Part shown: in pieces, positions 7,047 through 15,578 of the stretch
Numbering within the stretch: position 1 is the stretch's first letter
How the letters are laid out: each line of letters starts with the position of its first letter
Assembly: GCA_036478235.1 (NCBI GenBank)
Contig: JAZGDZ010000036.1
Span: 1-19,527, forward strand
Direction: 5' to 3'
Source: JACZWZ01 sp036478235
Lineage (GTDB): Bacteria; Actinomycetota; Acidimicrobiia; Spongiisociales; UBA11373
Length of the DNA stretch: 19,527 nucleotides
The notes under the pieces: model-generated
The model's input: only the letters and a program-made list of their open reading frames with translations
Database searches by the model: none
What the model was told of the DNA's origin: nothing
Translations under genes and position numbers: made by a program

Positions 7047-7917
7047 ACATCCCGAGCCGGTCGATGACACCGGGGCGCTGCTGCCAGTCCCTCTCCACCT
7101 TCACCCGGAGGTCGAGGAACACCTTGGTGCCGAGGAGCGTCTCCAGTTCGATCCTCGCCTCGGTACCGGCCTCCTCGAGGACGGCACCGCCCCGGCCGAT
7201 CACGATCCCCTTTTGACTGGTGCGCTCCACGAGGAGCCGGGCTCCTATCCGGGTCACACCGTTGCGACCCACCTCGATATCGTCGACGACGACCGCCAGG
7301 GAGTGAGGCAACTCCTCGCGAAGCCGGGCAAGAAACTTCTCTCTCACGATCTCGCCGATGAGGAACTCCTCGGACTGGTCCGACGACATGTCCTCGGGGA
7401 AGTACGCCGGTCCCTCGGGCAGGAATGCGGCGAGCTCTTCGAGCACCAGCCCGAGGTTCTCCCCGGTGCAAGCACTCGCCGGGATGTAAGCCTCGAACCC
7501 CCACTCACCGGCCTTGCCCAGCTGCCCGGCGATCTCCTCCCGTGAGGCGAGGTCGGTCTTGTTGACGACGCACAAAGCGGGCCTGCCGGCGTCCTTCAAC
7601 CGACCTGCCAAAAGCCGATCCCCCGGCCCGATAGGAGCCGTGGCGTCGATCACGAGCACCACCGCGTCGGCGTCGCGGAGAGACTCGGTGACCCGCTCGT
7701 TGAGCCTCTCTCCGAGAGCAGTCCGCGGACGATGCACCCCGGGCGTGTCGACCAGGACCACCTGGAGGTCGGGCCGGTGTACCACGCCTCGGATCACATT
7801 GCGGGTCGTCTGCGGCCGGGACGAAGTGATCGCAACCTTCGATCCGACCAGCGCGTTGATGAGGGTGCTCTTGCCCACGTTGGGGCGGCCGACGACGGGG
7901 ACAAATCCCGATTTCAC
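7045..7917 (-). CDS. era: GTPase Era
   Basis: This GTPase of 290 residues binds the 3' end of 16S rRNA and helps mature the small ribosomal subunit. G1 is GRPNVGKST (10-18), the switch region has SSRPQTTRN, G3 is DTPG, G4 is NKTD and G5 is SAC. The C-terminal KH domain carries GIVIGRGGAVL. The GTG at 7917 overlaps the corC stop as GTGA and starts immediately before the first strand of the G domain. The open frame upstream of it is not Era-like. It is the last gene of the phoH operon, and YbeY, its functional partner in 16S maturation, lies two genes upstream. A structured repeat begins at its stop codon. Confidence 0.96.
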   Translation of the reverse strand: MKSGFVPVVGRPNVGKSTLINALVGSKVAITSSRPQTTRNVIRGVVHRPDLQVVLVDTPGVHRPRTALGERLNERVTESLRDADAVVLVIDATAPIGPGDRLLAGRLKDAGRPALCVVNKTDLASREEIAGQLGKAGEWGFEAYIPASACTGENLGLVLEELAAFLPEGPAYFPEDMSSDQSEEFLIGEIVREKFLARLREELPHSLAVVVDDIEVGRNGVTRIGARLLVERTSQKGIVIGRGGAVLEEAGTEARIELETLLGTKVFLDLRVKVERDWQQRPGVIDRLGM

Positions 7918-9077
7918 GAAGCGCCGACGCGGACCCGCGCTACCCGGCGCCCCTGAACCCGCTCGGCCGTCAGCACGATCGTGCCGAGCTGGAAGCTCTC
8001 CCCTTCCTCCGGCACCCTGCCGGCGAGGCCGAGCATCAACCCTCCGACGGTATCCCAATCCTCGTCGGGGAGCTCGCGCCCAATGAGATCGGCCAGCTCG
8101 TCCACAGGGAGTCTGCCGTCGACCATGTACTCCCCCTCACCGAGGGATCGTACGAGGGCCTCCTCCTCGTCGTACTCGTCGACGATCTCACCGACGATCT
8201 CTTCGAGAAGGTCTTCCATCGTGACCAGGCCCGCCGTGCCGCCGAACTCGTCCACGACAACGGCCATGTGCACCTTCCGGGCCTGCAGGTCGCGGAAGAG
8301 CTCCGACACCTTCTTGGTCTCCGGTACGAACGAAGCCGACCGCATGATCTTCGACACCGGGTGCGTCTCGCCTCCGGCGTCGAACAGGGTGAGGAGATCG
8401 CGCGCGTAGAGGACGCCGACGATGTCGTCCATACCATCGCCGATCACCGGAATGCGGGAACGCCCGCACTCGATGACCACGTCGAGGGCGTGATCTGTGT
8501 CATCGGATGCCGCCACCGTGACCATGTCGGTCCGCGGCACCATTACCTCGCGCACGATTCCGTCTGTGAACTCGAGAACCTGCGAGATCAGCTCCAGCTC
8601 TTCGCTGTCGTCGGGGTCCACCGGCTCGGCTTCGGCGCGCTCTTCATCGGGGATGAGATCGGTGGCGCGCTGGCCGAGGCGAACCGCCAGGGTGAGCAGC
8701 CGAGCAAACCGATACGCCGGCCGCCGCGGCCGATTGCGGCCCAAGGATCGCGGCACCGTGTCGCCGAGAAACACGAGGGCTATCCCGACTCCGACGAGTG
8801 CCACGGCCAGCCCGGGTCCGCTCATCGCCGCAGCCAGCGCCCATGCCGACGGGATCGCGGCCGCGACCAGCAAGGCGGCGTGCACGACGCTCAGGGAGGG
8901 CTGCAGGGCCGCCCGATCCTCCAGCAGCCGCGCCACGGTGGCGGCTCCGGGCACGTCCTCGGCCGCATCGTGGAGTGCGTCGGCGCGGGGGGTGCGCACG
9001 AGGGAGGCCCCGCCGAACCGGAGAACAGAAGCGCCGGCCGTGAGCAGGCCCGAAAGGGCCAGTGCCAGACCGATCAT
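7914..9077 (-). CDS. CorC/HlyC-family membrane protein with paired CBS domains
   Basis: The protein has 387 residues. An N-terminal membrane region (segments about 1-20, 62-84 and 88-106) stands where the DUF21 domain normally lies, but is weakly conserved. It is followed by two CBS domains (about 177-235 and 245-300, with REVMVPRTDM and VVVDEFGGTAGLVTMEDLLEEIVGEI) and a CorC/HlyC transporter-associated domain to the end. Members of this family are linked to magnesium/cobalt efflux or resistance, with CBS domains binding adenine nucleotides; transport has not been shown for most. Its ATG overlaps the ybeY stop by 4 bases and its TGA overlaps the era GTG. The family regularly sits between ybeY and era in actinobacteria. 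Confidence 0.9.
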   Translation of the reverse strand: MIGLALALSGLLTAGASVLRFGGASLVRTPRADALHDAAEDVPGAATVARLLEDRAALQPSLSVVHAALLVAAAIPSAWALAAAMSGPGLAVALVGVGIALVFLGDTVPRSLGRNRPRRPAYRFARLLTLAVRLGQRATDLIPDEERAEAEPVDPDDSEELELISQVLEFTDGIVREVMVPRTDMVTVAASDDTDHALDVVIECGRSRIPVIGDGMDDIVGVLYARDLLTLFDAGGETHPVSKIMRSASFVPETKKVSELFRDLQARKVHMAVVVDEFGGTAGLVTMEDLLEEIVGEIVDEYDEEEALVRSLGEGEYMVDGRLPVDELADLIGRELPDEDWDTVGGLMLGLAGRVPEEGESFQLGTIVLTAERVQGRRVARVRVGAS

Positions 9078-9538
9078 GCCGGGCTCCTCCCGATCATCTT
9101 GAGCAGATCGTCCTCCCGTCGCTCCATCTGGACCGCCTGGTCGTCTTCGCCGTGGTCGTACCCCAGCAGGTGGAGGATTCCATGTGCCATCAAGTGGAAA
9201 AGGAGGTCGTCGGAATCCACGCCTTCGTCGAGGGCCCTGGTGTGGATCTCGCTCGGGCACAGGAACACGTCACCGAGGTTGAGCGGGGGCTCATCCTTGC
9301 TGATTGTGGGGATGAAGCCCGGCTCGAGATCTTCGACCGGGAAGGCGAGGACGTCGGTCGGACCGCCATTCCCCATGAAGCGTTCGTTGTAGTCGGCCAT
9401 CTGGTCGGGCCCCACCAAGAGCACTGCCATCTCGGTCTTCGGCGGGAGCCCCTCCTCCTCGAGCACCCGCTCGGCGAAGCGCAACATCTCGGTGGAATCG
9501 ACCCCGAGGTCCTGCTCGTCGCTGAAATAGACGTTCAC
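9074..9538 (-). CDS. ybeY: Endoribonuclease YbeY
   Basis: A 154-residue single-domain metalloprotein needed for 16S rRNA 3'-end processing and 70S quality control. The zinc motif H-x3-H-x5-H is present near residues 119-129 as HGILHLLGYDH. The preceding TDVLAFP and LGDVFLCPSEI blocks are typical. The GTG start overlaps the stop of pgpH as GTGA; the protein then begins with the usual V-Y-F-S-D-E strand. The longer open frame upstream lies antisense-shifted over pgpH and is not part of it. It is translationally coupled to both neighbours. Confidence 0.95.
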   Translation of the reverse strand: MNVYFSDEQDLGVDSTEMLRFAERVLEEEGLPPKTEMAVLLVGPDQMADYNERFMGNGGPTDVLAFPVEDLEPGFIPTISKDEPPLNLGDVFLCPSEIHTRALDEGVDSDDLLFHLMAHGILHLLGYDHGEDDQAVQMERREDDLLKMIGRSPA

Positions 9539-11850
9539 GCGGGCTGGGTACTCCTCGCCGCCGGGAAGTTCGGATACGGAATCCGAGTGTGGTAGTAGCC
9601 GATCAAGGAGTCGACGAACGCCTCCTTCACCCTGGTGAGCTCGCCGAAGGTGACATCCGACTCCTCCAGCTGGCCGTCTTCGACCTTCTCGGTAATCACG
9701 GTCTCGACGAGTTCCCGGATGCTCTCGCTCGTCGGGTCTTCGTGCTGCACTAGAGCCCTCGTGGCCGCCTCGGTTGCATCCGCCAGCATGATTATGACCA
9801 TCTCCTTCGATTTCGGCTTGCGACCACGATGGCGGAAGTCGGAGGAGTCGATGTCTTCGCCGCGGAGGGCTTCTGCCTTGTGGTAGAAGAACCGCATCAG
9901 GCTCGTCCCGTGATGGGTGAGGATTCCTTGAGCCACGTCGGGAGGGATCCGGTACTCCCTGGCAAGCCGCAGACCTTCGGCGACGTGGCTCCGGATCAGT
10001 GTGGCCGACTCCTCCGGGGGAAGGCGATCGTGCGGGTTCGTCACTCCGAACTGGTTCTCCACGAAATACTTCGGATCCACCGTCTTGCCGAGGTCGTGGT
10101 AATAGGCCATGGCACGGGCAAGCAGCGGATTCGCCCCGACGGCCCGCGCCGCACGGTCCGCCAGACTGCCGACCATGATCGAGTGGTTGAACGTCCCCGG
10201 TGCCATCTCCTCGATGCGCCGCAGCGCCGGGTGGTTGCGATCTGTCAGGTCGAGCAGCGTCTGGGTGGTCGTGATACCAAAGACGACGGAGATGATGGGG
10301 AGTACTCCCAGGGCGACGACACCGGTGGCAATGCCCGAGACGAACCCCCATACCGCGGCGAGCACCACCGTGGAGCTCCCGTAGAAGAACCAGGAGAGGC
10401 CCACCGCCAGGGGCACATGGACGACCGCCGAGATCACCACGGCAATGTTGAGCTGGGCGCGCGAGGCGACCGAAGACACCAACGGAATCGGGGTGAGTGC
10501 AGCCGCCGCGGCGAACACGGACAGGGCAAGATCACCCGTGGCGAGCGCGGTGAACGTCGTCATCGGCAGGGCGATGACGACGGCGATACGGGCATCGAAC
10601 AGATTTGCGGCCAGATAGCCGAGCAGCGCCGCCGGGAGCAGGAAGCCGAGCTCCACCTGGTTCCGCGCCACCAGTTCCGGGATGCGAGCGGCACCGGCGG
10701 CGAGCACTATGAGGAGGCCGAACAACGCCACGAATTTCGGCTGCCGCCAGAACTCCTCCCCCACCCTCCACAGGTAGACGGAGGCGAGGAGCACCGCGAT
10801 CGCCGCCACCAGTGTGAGCGCCCGCAGCGGCGTCGTCTCGGCCGACTCCCCGATCAATCCGAGGTCGGTGATAGCCTGGATCTCGACCGCGGTCATCAGG
10901 TCACCGGCTCTCACGATGGCCGCACCCGTTGGGAAAACAACGGTCTGTTCGGTGACGCTGGCCTCGGCCTCGAACCGGCGGATCTGGGTGGCGACATCGT
11001 CCCTGAACTCGTTCGGTTGGAGCGAGAGAGCCACCAGTTCGGCGACGGCGGCCTCGACCGCCGTGCGATCCTCGCCCGGCAACAGGACCAGCGGGCGAGG
11101 GTCGGTGACCAGCCCGTTGCGTACCCCGTCCAGCTCGACGGAGCGGATACCGTCGAGCAGAAACTCCTGGGCGATGTCGATGGTCTCGCCCTCCACGATC
11201 GAGAACAGCTGGGGTTCGGCGAGGCCGGCTCGCTCCCAGTCGTCGTTGATGAGGTTGACGAAGGCGGCGATCGTCTCCCGACTGAAGAAGGGGTGGAGCA
11301 CTTCCAGCTCCAGGATCTGGCTGATGACCGGCGGTGGCTCGGGGGCAAGCGTGGTCGTGGTCGTGGATGTGGACGTCGTGGTCGCCAGCGATGTGGTCGA
11401 ATCGTCCTCCCCGCCAACGGCGGTGGTCGTGCCCTCGTCGGCCAGGGAGGTGGTCGTCTCCTCAGACGTCGTGGTGGTCGGCAGCGTCGTCGGAGGCGTG
11501 ATCGACTCCGGGTCCTCCACGGCGACCGCAACCGGCGTGGCCGCCAGCCTCACGTCTTCGAAGAAGGTGCCGATCGCATTCAGTACGGTCTCCGTCGCTT
11601 CGCTGTCGATCCGATAGATGTCCTCCACCGAGGCGGCCATGGCGGCCCGGTCCGCCTCGGTCGCCGCCTCGTCCACAACCGACACCGGACGGGGGGCGAT
11701 AAACGTCTCCGGGGCGGGCTGTCCCTGCTGGAGCGAGATGGGAGGCTCCGCTGCCGGGCGCCCGAAGATCAGAGCCACCCCGACGAAAACCACGGTCAAC
11801 GCGAGAATCACGGTTCGGGCGATACCCGAGCCGCGGATGACGCCTCTCAT
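9535..11850 (-). CDS. pgpH: 7TM-HD phosphohydrolase, likely c-di-AMP phosphodiesterase PgpH
   Basis: The protein has 771 residues: an N-terminal membrane helix (about 12-30), an extracellular 7TMR-HDED domain (about 45-335), seven membrane segments (about 342-530) and a cytoplasmic HD domain with FNHSIMVGSLADRAA (H556) and YYHDLGK (H585-D586), then the HHG motif. Family members hydrolyse c-di-AMP to pApA. The extracellular domain is interrupted at 119-168 by a very Thr/Ser-rich stretch including TTTSTSTTTTT, which is not part of the fold and may be a glycosylated linker. The ATG overlaps the phoH stop as ATGA. In Firmicutes pgpH also lies between phoH and ybeY, so the position supports the call. 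I see no diadenylate cyclase in the window. Confidence 0.92.
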   Translation of the reverse strand: MRGVIRGSGIARTVILALTVVFVGVALIFGRPAAEPPISLQQGQPAPETFIAPRPVSVVDEAATEADRAAMAASVEDIYRIDSEATETVLNAIGTFFEDVRLAATPVAVAVEDPESITPPTTLPTTTTSEETTTSLADEGTTTAVGGEDDSTTSLATTTSTSTTTTTLAPEPPPVISQILELEVLHPFFSRETIAAFVNLINDDWERAGLAEPQLFSIVEGETIDIAQEFLLDGIRSVELDGVRNGLVTDPRPLVLLPGEDRTAVEAAVAELVALSLQPNEFRDDVATQIRRFEAEASVTEQTVVFPTGAAIVRAGDLMTAVEIQAITDLGLIGESAETTPLRALTLVAAIAVLLASVYLWRVGEEFWRQPKFVALFGLLIVLAAGAARIPELVARNQVELGFLLPAALLGYLAANLFDARIAVVIALPMTTFTALATGDLALSVFAAAAALTPIPLVSSVASRAQLNIAVVISAVVHVPLAVGLSWFFYGSSTVVLAAVWGFVSGIATGVVALGVLPIISVVFGITTTQTLLDLTDRNHPALRRIEEMAPGTFNHSIMVGSLADRAARAVGANPLLARAMAYYHDLGKTVDPKYFVENQFGVTNPHDRLPPEESATLIRSHVAEGLRLAREYRIPPDVAQGILTHHGTSLMRFFYHKAEALRGEDIDSSDFRHRGRKPKSKEMVIIMLADATEAATRALVQHEDPTSESIRELVETVITEKVEDGQLEESDVTFGELTRVKEAFVDSLIGYYHTRIPYPNFPAARSTQPA

Positions 11851-12821
11851 TCGTCGCCGGTGTCCGCTTCGTGGCGGCCGTACGCCTCGACGATCGAAGC
11901 GACGATCCTGGCCCGCACGACGTCGCCGGCATCGAGCATGACGAATCCGACGCCGGGGATCCCCTTCAGGATCCCGCGTACGATGCGCAGCCCCGAGATT
12001 CGGTCGTCGGGAAGATCCACCTGGGTGACATCACCCGTGATGACCATCTTCGAATTGAAGCCGAGGCGCGTCAGGAACATCTTCATCTGCTCGGGAGATG
12101 TGTTCTGGGCCTCATCGAGCACGATGAAGGCATCGTTCAGAGTGCGCCCCCGCATATAGGCGAGTGGCGCTATCTCGATGGTTCCACGCTCCATCAGCCG
12201 CCGCGTCTCCTCGGGCCCCAGCATGTCGTAAAGAGCGTCGTACAACGGCCGCAAGTAGGGGTCCACCTTGGCGGCAATGTCGCCGGGAAGGAAGCCGAGC
12301 CGTTCCCCTGCCTCAACGGCAGGACGGGTCAGGATCAGCCTGCTGTAGGAACCCGATTGCAGCCCGGCCACCGCGAGGGCCATGGCGAGATAGGTCTTGC
12401 CGGTGCCCGCAGGCCCGATGCCGAATACGACCGTGTTGTCCCGAATGGAGTCGAGGTACCTCTTCTGGTTGAGAGTCTTCGGCCGGACCACCTTTCCCCC
12501 CCCAACGGCCACGCCGTCCGTGAAGACCTTGCTGGGGCTCTCGACGTCGGCGTTCACGAGATGAACCACCCGGCGCACCCGCTCGAAATCGAGCGTTTGC
12601 CCCTCGCGGACCAACACGAGAAGCTCCTCGAAGACGGTCTTGACGAGCTTGGCGTCCGTTTCCGGCGCAGTGATCCGCAACTCATCGCCGCGGGCGACTA
12701 TGCGCGCCTCGGGAAACGCCTCCTCGACGACTCGGAGAAAGCCGTCGCGCTCGCCGAGCAGGGCGAGCATCAGGTGGTCACCGGGAACGCGCAGCTCCAG
12801 CTCACTAAAAGCGTGTGTCAA
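11847..12821 (-). CDS. phoH: PhoH-family ATPase (PhoH/YbeZ)
   Basis: A cytoplasmic P-loop protein of 324 residues. Walker A is GIGPAGTGKT (134-143) and Walker B is FIVLDEAQN; GDVTQVDLP provides the sensor region. A KH-like N-terminal domain (about 1-90) marks the YbeZ/PhoH type that partners YbeY in ribosomal RNA maturation, consistent with ybeY two genes on. I chose the TTG at 12821 because AGAGG lies 7 bases upstream and the first residues belong to the domain; the next Met (18) would cut into it. It heads a five-gene unit phoH-pgpH-ybeY-corC-era with 4-base overlaps throughout. A TATACT box lies 37 bases upstream of the start. Confidence 0.95.
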   Translation of the reverse strand: MTHAFSELELRVPGDHLMLALLGERDGFLRVVEEAFPEARIVARGDELRITAPETDAKLVKTVFEELLVLVREGQTLDFERVRRVVHLVNADVESPSKVFTDGVAVGGGKVVRPKTLNQKRYLDSIRDNTVVFGIGPAGTGKTYLAMALAVAGLQSGSYSRLILTRPAVEAGERLGFLPGDIAAKVDPYLRPLYDALYDMLGPEETRRLMERGTIEIAPLAYMRGRTLNDAFIVLDEAQNTSPEQMKMFLTRLGFNSKMVITGDVTQVDLPDDRISGLRIVRGILKGIPGVGFVMLDAGDVVRARIVASIVEAYGRHEADTGDE

Positions 12822-12858
12822 GAAGATTCCTCTGCACGAGGGGTCATGGAGACGAGCC

Positions 12859-12864
12859 AGTATA
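12859..12864 (-). promoter_or_regulatory. Candidate -10 box for the phoH-era operon
   Basis: The minus strand reads TATACT in the 73-bp gap between the BldD-like gene and phoH, placing transcript start about 30 bases ahead of the TTG and leaving room for the AGAGG ribosome binding site. No TTGACA-like -35 box is found at 16-18 bases, so the promoter may need an activator or another sigma factor. Confidence 0.4.
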
Positions 12865-12894
12865 CCGTCGATGGGTCTAATCTCGGCCGGCCGC

Positions 12895-13371
12895 TCAGAT
12901 ACCCGTGGTCAGACCGAGTTCGGCCAAGCGATCCGAGAAAGCCTCTTCCGACTGATCGATGAGCAGGCCGAGCAGCCGGAGGTCATCACGGCGAATCGTC
13001 AGCACCTTCCCGTTGAAGTCCTGCCGCATCATCTGGATGGAACGCAGGAACCGATTGAAGATAACGGCGTCCGTACCCGACATGCGCTCGAGTCGATTGA
13101 GATCGATGGTGACTCCGCCACTGGGAAGCGGCTCCATCGTGCGCTCGCCCTCTTCCTCCTGGGGAAGGAACTGTGAGATCGGGACCTGGAAGAAGCGGGA
13201 CAGGCGATGCAGCCGAGGCATTGAGAGACTCCGTTCGCCGCGCTCGTAGGCCCCGACGACCGCAGCCTTGAACTCTCCCTCCGACAGACGCTGCACGTCC
13301 TGGAGCGAGAGGCCCCGTTGCTTGCGAATCGACCGGAGCATCGCTCCGACCTTCTCGTTGTAGCTGCTCAC
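12895..13371 (-). CDS. BldD-like XRE-family transcriptional regulator
   Basis: A regulator of 158 residues with two domains. The N-terminal XRE helix-turn-helix (about 4-70) includes GLSLQDVQRLSEGEFKAAVVGAYERGER, close to the DNA-binding domain of Streptomyces BldD. The C-terminal domain carries R116-x-D118, eight residues (FNGKVLTI), then R127-x-x-D130. This matches the RxD-X8-RxxD signature with which BldD binds tetrameric c-di-GMP. The GTG at 13371 is chosen because BldD similarity starts there (SSYNEKVGAMLR); the frame is open to 13443, but the extension is not BldD-like. It lies between dnaJ and phoH, where many actinobacteria have rsmE, so it may be an insertion in the conserved order. 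Its targets cannot be read from the sequence. Confidence 0.85.
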   Translation of the reverse strand: MSSYNEKVGAMLRSIRKQRGLSLQDVQRLSEGEFKAAVVGAYERGERSLSMPRLHRLSRFFQVPISQFLPQEEEGERTMEPLPSGGVTIDLNRLERMSGTDAVIFNRFLRSIQMMRQDFNGKVLTIRRDDLRLLGLLIDQSEEAFSDRLAELGLTTGI

Positions 13372-13443
13372 CGTGCGGTCGCTCCGTCTCCACCCGATGG
13401 AGTTGACATCGCCGCGTGGTCGAATGGACAACGCTGCGCACAC

Positions 13444-13473
13444 ATCCTACTCCCCGGCTTTGAGGGCAGTCCA
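13444..13473 (-). promoter_or_regulatory. Candidate promoter of the BldD-like gene
   Basis: On the minus strand TGGACT (13473-13468) and TAGGAT (13449-13444) are 18 bases apart, each with four of six consensus positions. Transcript start would be near 13436, giving a leader of about 65 bases. It lies in the 121-bp gap after dnaJ, suggesting the regulator can be expressed apart from the hrcA-dnaJ unit. Confidence 0.3.
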
Positions 13474-13492
13474 GCGCGCCTCGCCCGGCCCG

Positions 13493-14572
13493 TCAGGACC
13501 GCTTGCGCCTCCCCCGCTTGGTATCTGCCGGCGATTCGCCCACCGCTTCCGCATAAGAGCGCAGAGCCGCCTCGGCGTCCCGGTCGAGCGATTGGGGGAT
13601 CGCCAGCACGATCTCGACCAGCAAATCCCCCCGTCCCCGGCGCTGCAGCCGGGGCATGCCCTTTCTGGACAGCTTGAACACCGTCCCCGGCTGGGTGCCC
13701 GCCGGGATGTCGATCGGGATGGCGGGGCCATCGACCGTGGGAACGTCGACCTCCGTGCCCAGCGCTGCCTCTGCCGGACCGATCCGCACCCGATGTACCA
13801 AATCCACTCCGTGGCGGGTAAATCGCGGATCGTCTTCGACCTCGATCTGGACGTAGAGGTCGCCCGATCTCCCGCCGGGATCGCCGGCCTGTCCCCTTCC
13901 GGCGAGACGCATTCGGGCTCCGTCGTCCACCCCGGCCGGAATCGAAATGGTCACCGCCACCTCGTCGGTCACCGACCCGGCTCCACCACATTCCGGACAC
14001 CGCTCGACGATCGTCTTGCCTCTGCCCGAGCACACATCGCAGGTGACTATCGACATCGTCGTACCGAACATGGTCTGCCGGGTGGCTCGAAGCGTGCCCT
14101 GCCCGCCGCACCGGAAACAGGTTGCCAAGTCGACGTCGGGGGCCGAGCCGTTGCCGCCGCAGGTCGCGCAGCGCACCAGTGCCCGGTACGAAACCTCTCG
14201 ATCGATTCCGGTCGCCGCTTCGGCCAGGCTGATGGTCACACCGACCGCTATGTCTTCTCCCTGCGCCGGACCGCGCTGGGTGGTGCCGAACGGGAAGCCA
14301 CCGAAGAACCGGGACAGCACTTCGTCGATCCCGCCGAACGACGAGAAGAGGTCGCTCGGATCGAACGAACCACCGCGGTCGTAAGAAGCGCGTAGCTGGG
14401 GATCACCGAGCACCTCGTAGGCCTGGGCGATCTCTCGAAACCGGTGCTCGGCGTCGGGATCTCCCGGGTTGCTGTCGGGATGGGTTTCCCGGGCGAGCCT
14501 GCGAAAGGCCTGCTTGATCTCCTCCTGCGTGGCATCCCGGCTGACTCCGAGGAGCTCGTAGTAATCGGTCAC
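13493..14572 (-). CDS. dnaJ: Chaperone protein DnaJ
   Basis: A type I Hsp40 of 359 residues that stimulates the ATPase of DnaK and delivers unfolded clients. The J domain (1-66) has the essential HPD at 31-33. A short Gly/Phe region (about 67-97) follows. The zinc domain has four CxxCxGxG repeats (135-142, 152-159, 178-185, 192-199), and two beta-barrel substrate domains fill the rest to about 335. Its position 2 bases after hrcA identifies it as the actinobacterial hrcA-linked copy (often called DnaJ2); a second dnaJ usually sits with dnaK and grpE, which are not here. The GTG start gives the standard TDYYELLGV opening. Confidence 0.95.
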   Translation of the reverse strand: MTDYYELLGVSRDATQEEIKQAFRRLARETHPDSNPGDPDAEHRFREIAQAYEVLGDPQLRASYDRGGSFDPSDLFSSFGGIDEVLSRFFGGFPFGTTQRGPAQGEDIAVGVTISLAEAATGIDREVSYRALVRCATCGGNGSAPDVDLATCFRCGGQGTLRATRQTMFGTTMSIVTCDVCSGRGKTIVERCPECGGAGSVTDEVAVTISIPAGVDDGARMRLAGRGQAGDPGGRSGDLYVQIEVEDDPRFTRHGVDLVHRVRIGPAEAALGTEVDVPTVDGPAIPIDIPAGTQPGTVFKLSRKGMPRLQRRGRGDLLVEIVLAIPQSLDRDAEAALRSYAEAVGESPADTKRGRRKRS

Positions 14573-14574
14573 GG

Positions 14575-15564
14575 TCAGGAGTCGAGACTGTCGCCAAGCG
14601 CGTCGGAAATCTCCTCGACCACCCGGATCGTCCGCCGGTAATCCATCCGCAGGGGGCCGAGCACGCCCATCCGACCCCTGGTACCTCCACCGCCGTATGA
14701 GGCGGCGACGACCGCCAAGTCGTCCTCGTCGGTCCCCGTCTCAGGCCCGATTCGCACGGTCGTCCGGTCGGTCTGGTCGCCCAGCAGTTCGGGCAGTCCG
14801 GCGTCGCGTTCGAGGAGGGCGAGGATCCTGTGCAACTTGGCCAGGTCCTCCCAGAGGTCGACCATGCGGCTCGTGCCTCCGACGTACACATCCCTTCCGG
14901 ATTCGGCGGCGTCGTCGATCGCGTCGGCGACCAGTCCCAGCAGTTCGGCAACCGGCATCGGGAGGTCTCCGGTTTCGAACTCCGGAGTGTCGTCGGCCAG
15001 AACCGCCCCGATGAGGACTTCGTCGAGTATCTCCTGGAGCACGCCGAGCTCGGTGGGCGTCGCCGGGACCGCCGGCCGGAGCAGCGCTTGATGCACCCGG
15101 CCCCCGTCGGTCACCAGGATGAACAGGGCGACCCCGGGCTCGACCGCCAGGACCCGGGCGTCCTTGATGGCGTGACCGCGCAGGCCGGGGCCGAGCACGA
15201 TGGCCGGGAAACTGGTCAAGTCGCTGAGCAGATCGGTGGTCTCCCTGAGAATCCGCTCGAGCTCGTTGTGGACCGTCGCGAAGAAGGTGTCGATCCGGAG
15301 GCGGGTGGTGCCGAGAAGTGATCCCGGTGAGAGGTGATCCACGTAATACCGGTATCCCCGATCCGTCGGAATCCGACCCGCCGAGGCGTGGGGTTTGGCG
15401 ATGAGACCGTCCTGCTCGAGAACGACGAACTCGTTGCGGATGGTGGCCGTAGAGCAACCGAGGCCGGATCCCTCGAGGACGGCGCGGGACGATACAGGGG
15501 CTCCGGTGGCGATGTGGTCCTCCACCAATGCGGCCAGGATGGCTGCCTTGCGGTCGTCGAGCAT
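14575..15564 (-). CDS. hrcA: Heat-inducible transcription repressor HrcA
   Basis: The protein has 329 residues. An N-terminal winged helix (about 1-75: LDDRKAAILAALVEDHIATGAPVSSRAVL, then STATIRNEFVVLEQDGLI and SAGRIPTDRGYRYYVD) is followed by a GAF-like dimerisation domain with inserts. HrcA represses groE and dnaK-type genes by binding CIRCE operators, with GroEL keeping it folded. It starts 33 bp after the hemW stop. That gap holds an 8-bp inverted repeat overlapping the hemW stop codon, but no standard CIRCE, so autoregulation is possible only through a variant site or a more distant promoter. It is followed by dnaJ at a distance of 2 bases. Confidence 0.95.
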   Translation of the reverse strand: MLDDRKAAILAALVEDHIATGAPVSSRAVLEGSGLGCSTATIRNEFVVLEQDGLIAKPHASAGRIPTDRGYRYYVDHLSPGSLLGTTRLRIDTFFATVHNELERILRETTDLLSDLTSFPAIVLGPGLRGHAIKDARVLAVEPGVALFILVTDGGRVHQALLRPAVPATPTELGVLQEILDEVLIGAVLADDTPEFETGDLPMPVAELLGLVADAIDDAAESGRDVYVGGTSRMVDLWEDLAKLHRILALLERDAGLPELLGDQTDRTTVRIGPETGTDEDDLAVVAASYGGGGTRGRMGVLGPLRMDYRRTIRVVEEISDALGDSLDS

Positions 15565-15578
15565 CTGACGATCGAGCG

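Noticed and set aside
7918..8058. Longer Era N-terminus
   Set aside because: The extension overlaps corC and adds an Arg-rich segment unlike Era; GTG 7917 with the GTGA overlap fits the operon pattern.
9829..12159. 776-codon plus-strand open frame opposite pgpH and phoH
   Set aside because: It is the antisense of strongly conserved genes, is rich in Arg, Gly, Asp and His as expected from GC-rich shadow frames, and shows no domain.
13372..13443. Upstream extension of the BldD-like protein to GTG 13443
   Set aside because: The added residues are not BldD-like and the start would sit directly at the candidate -10 box.
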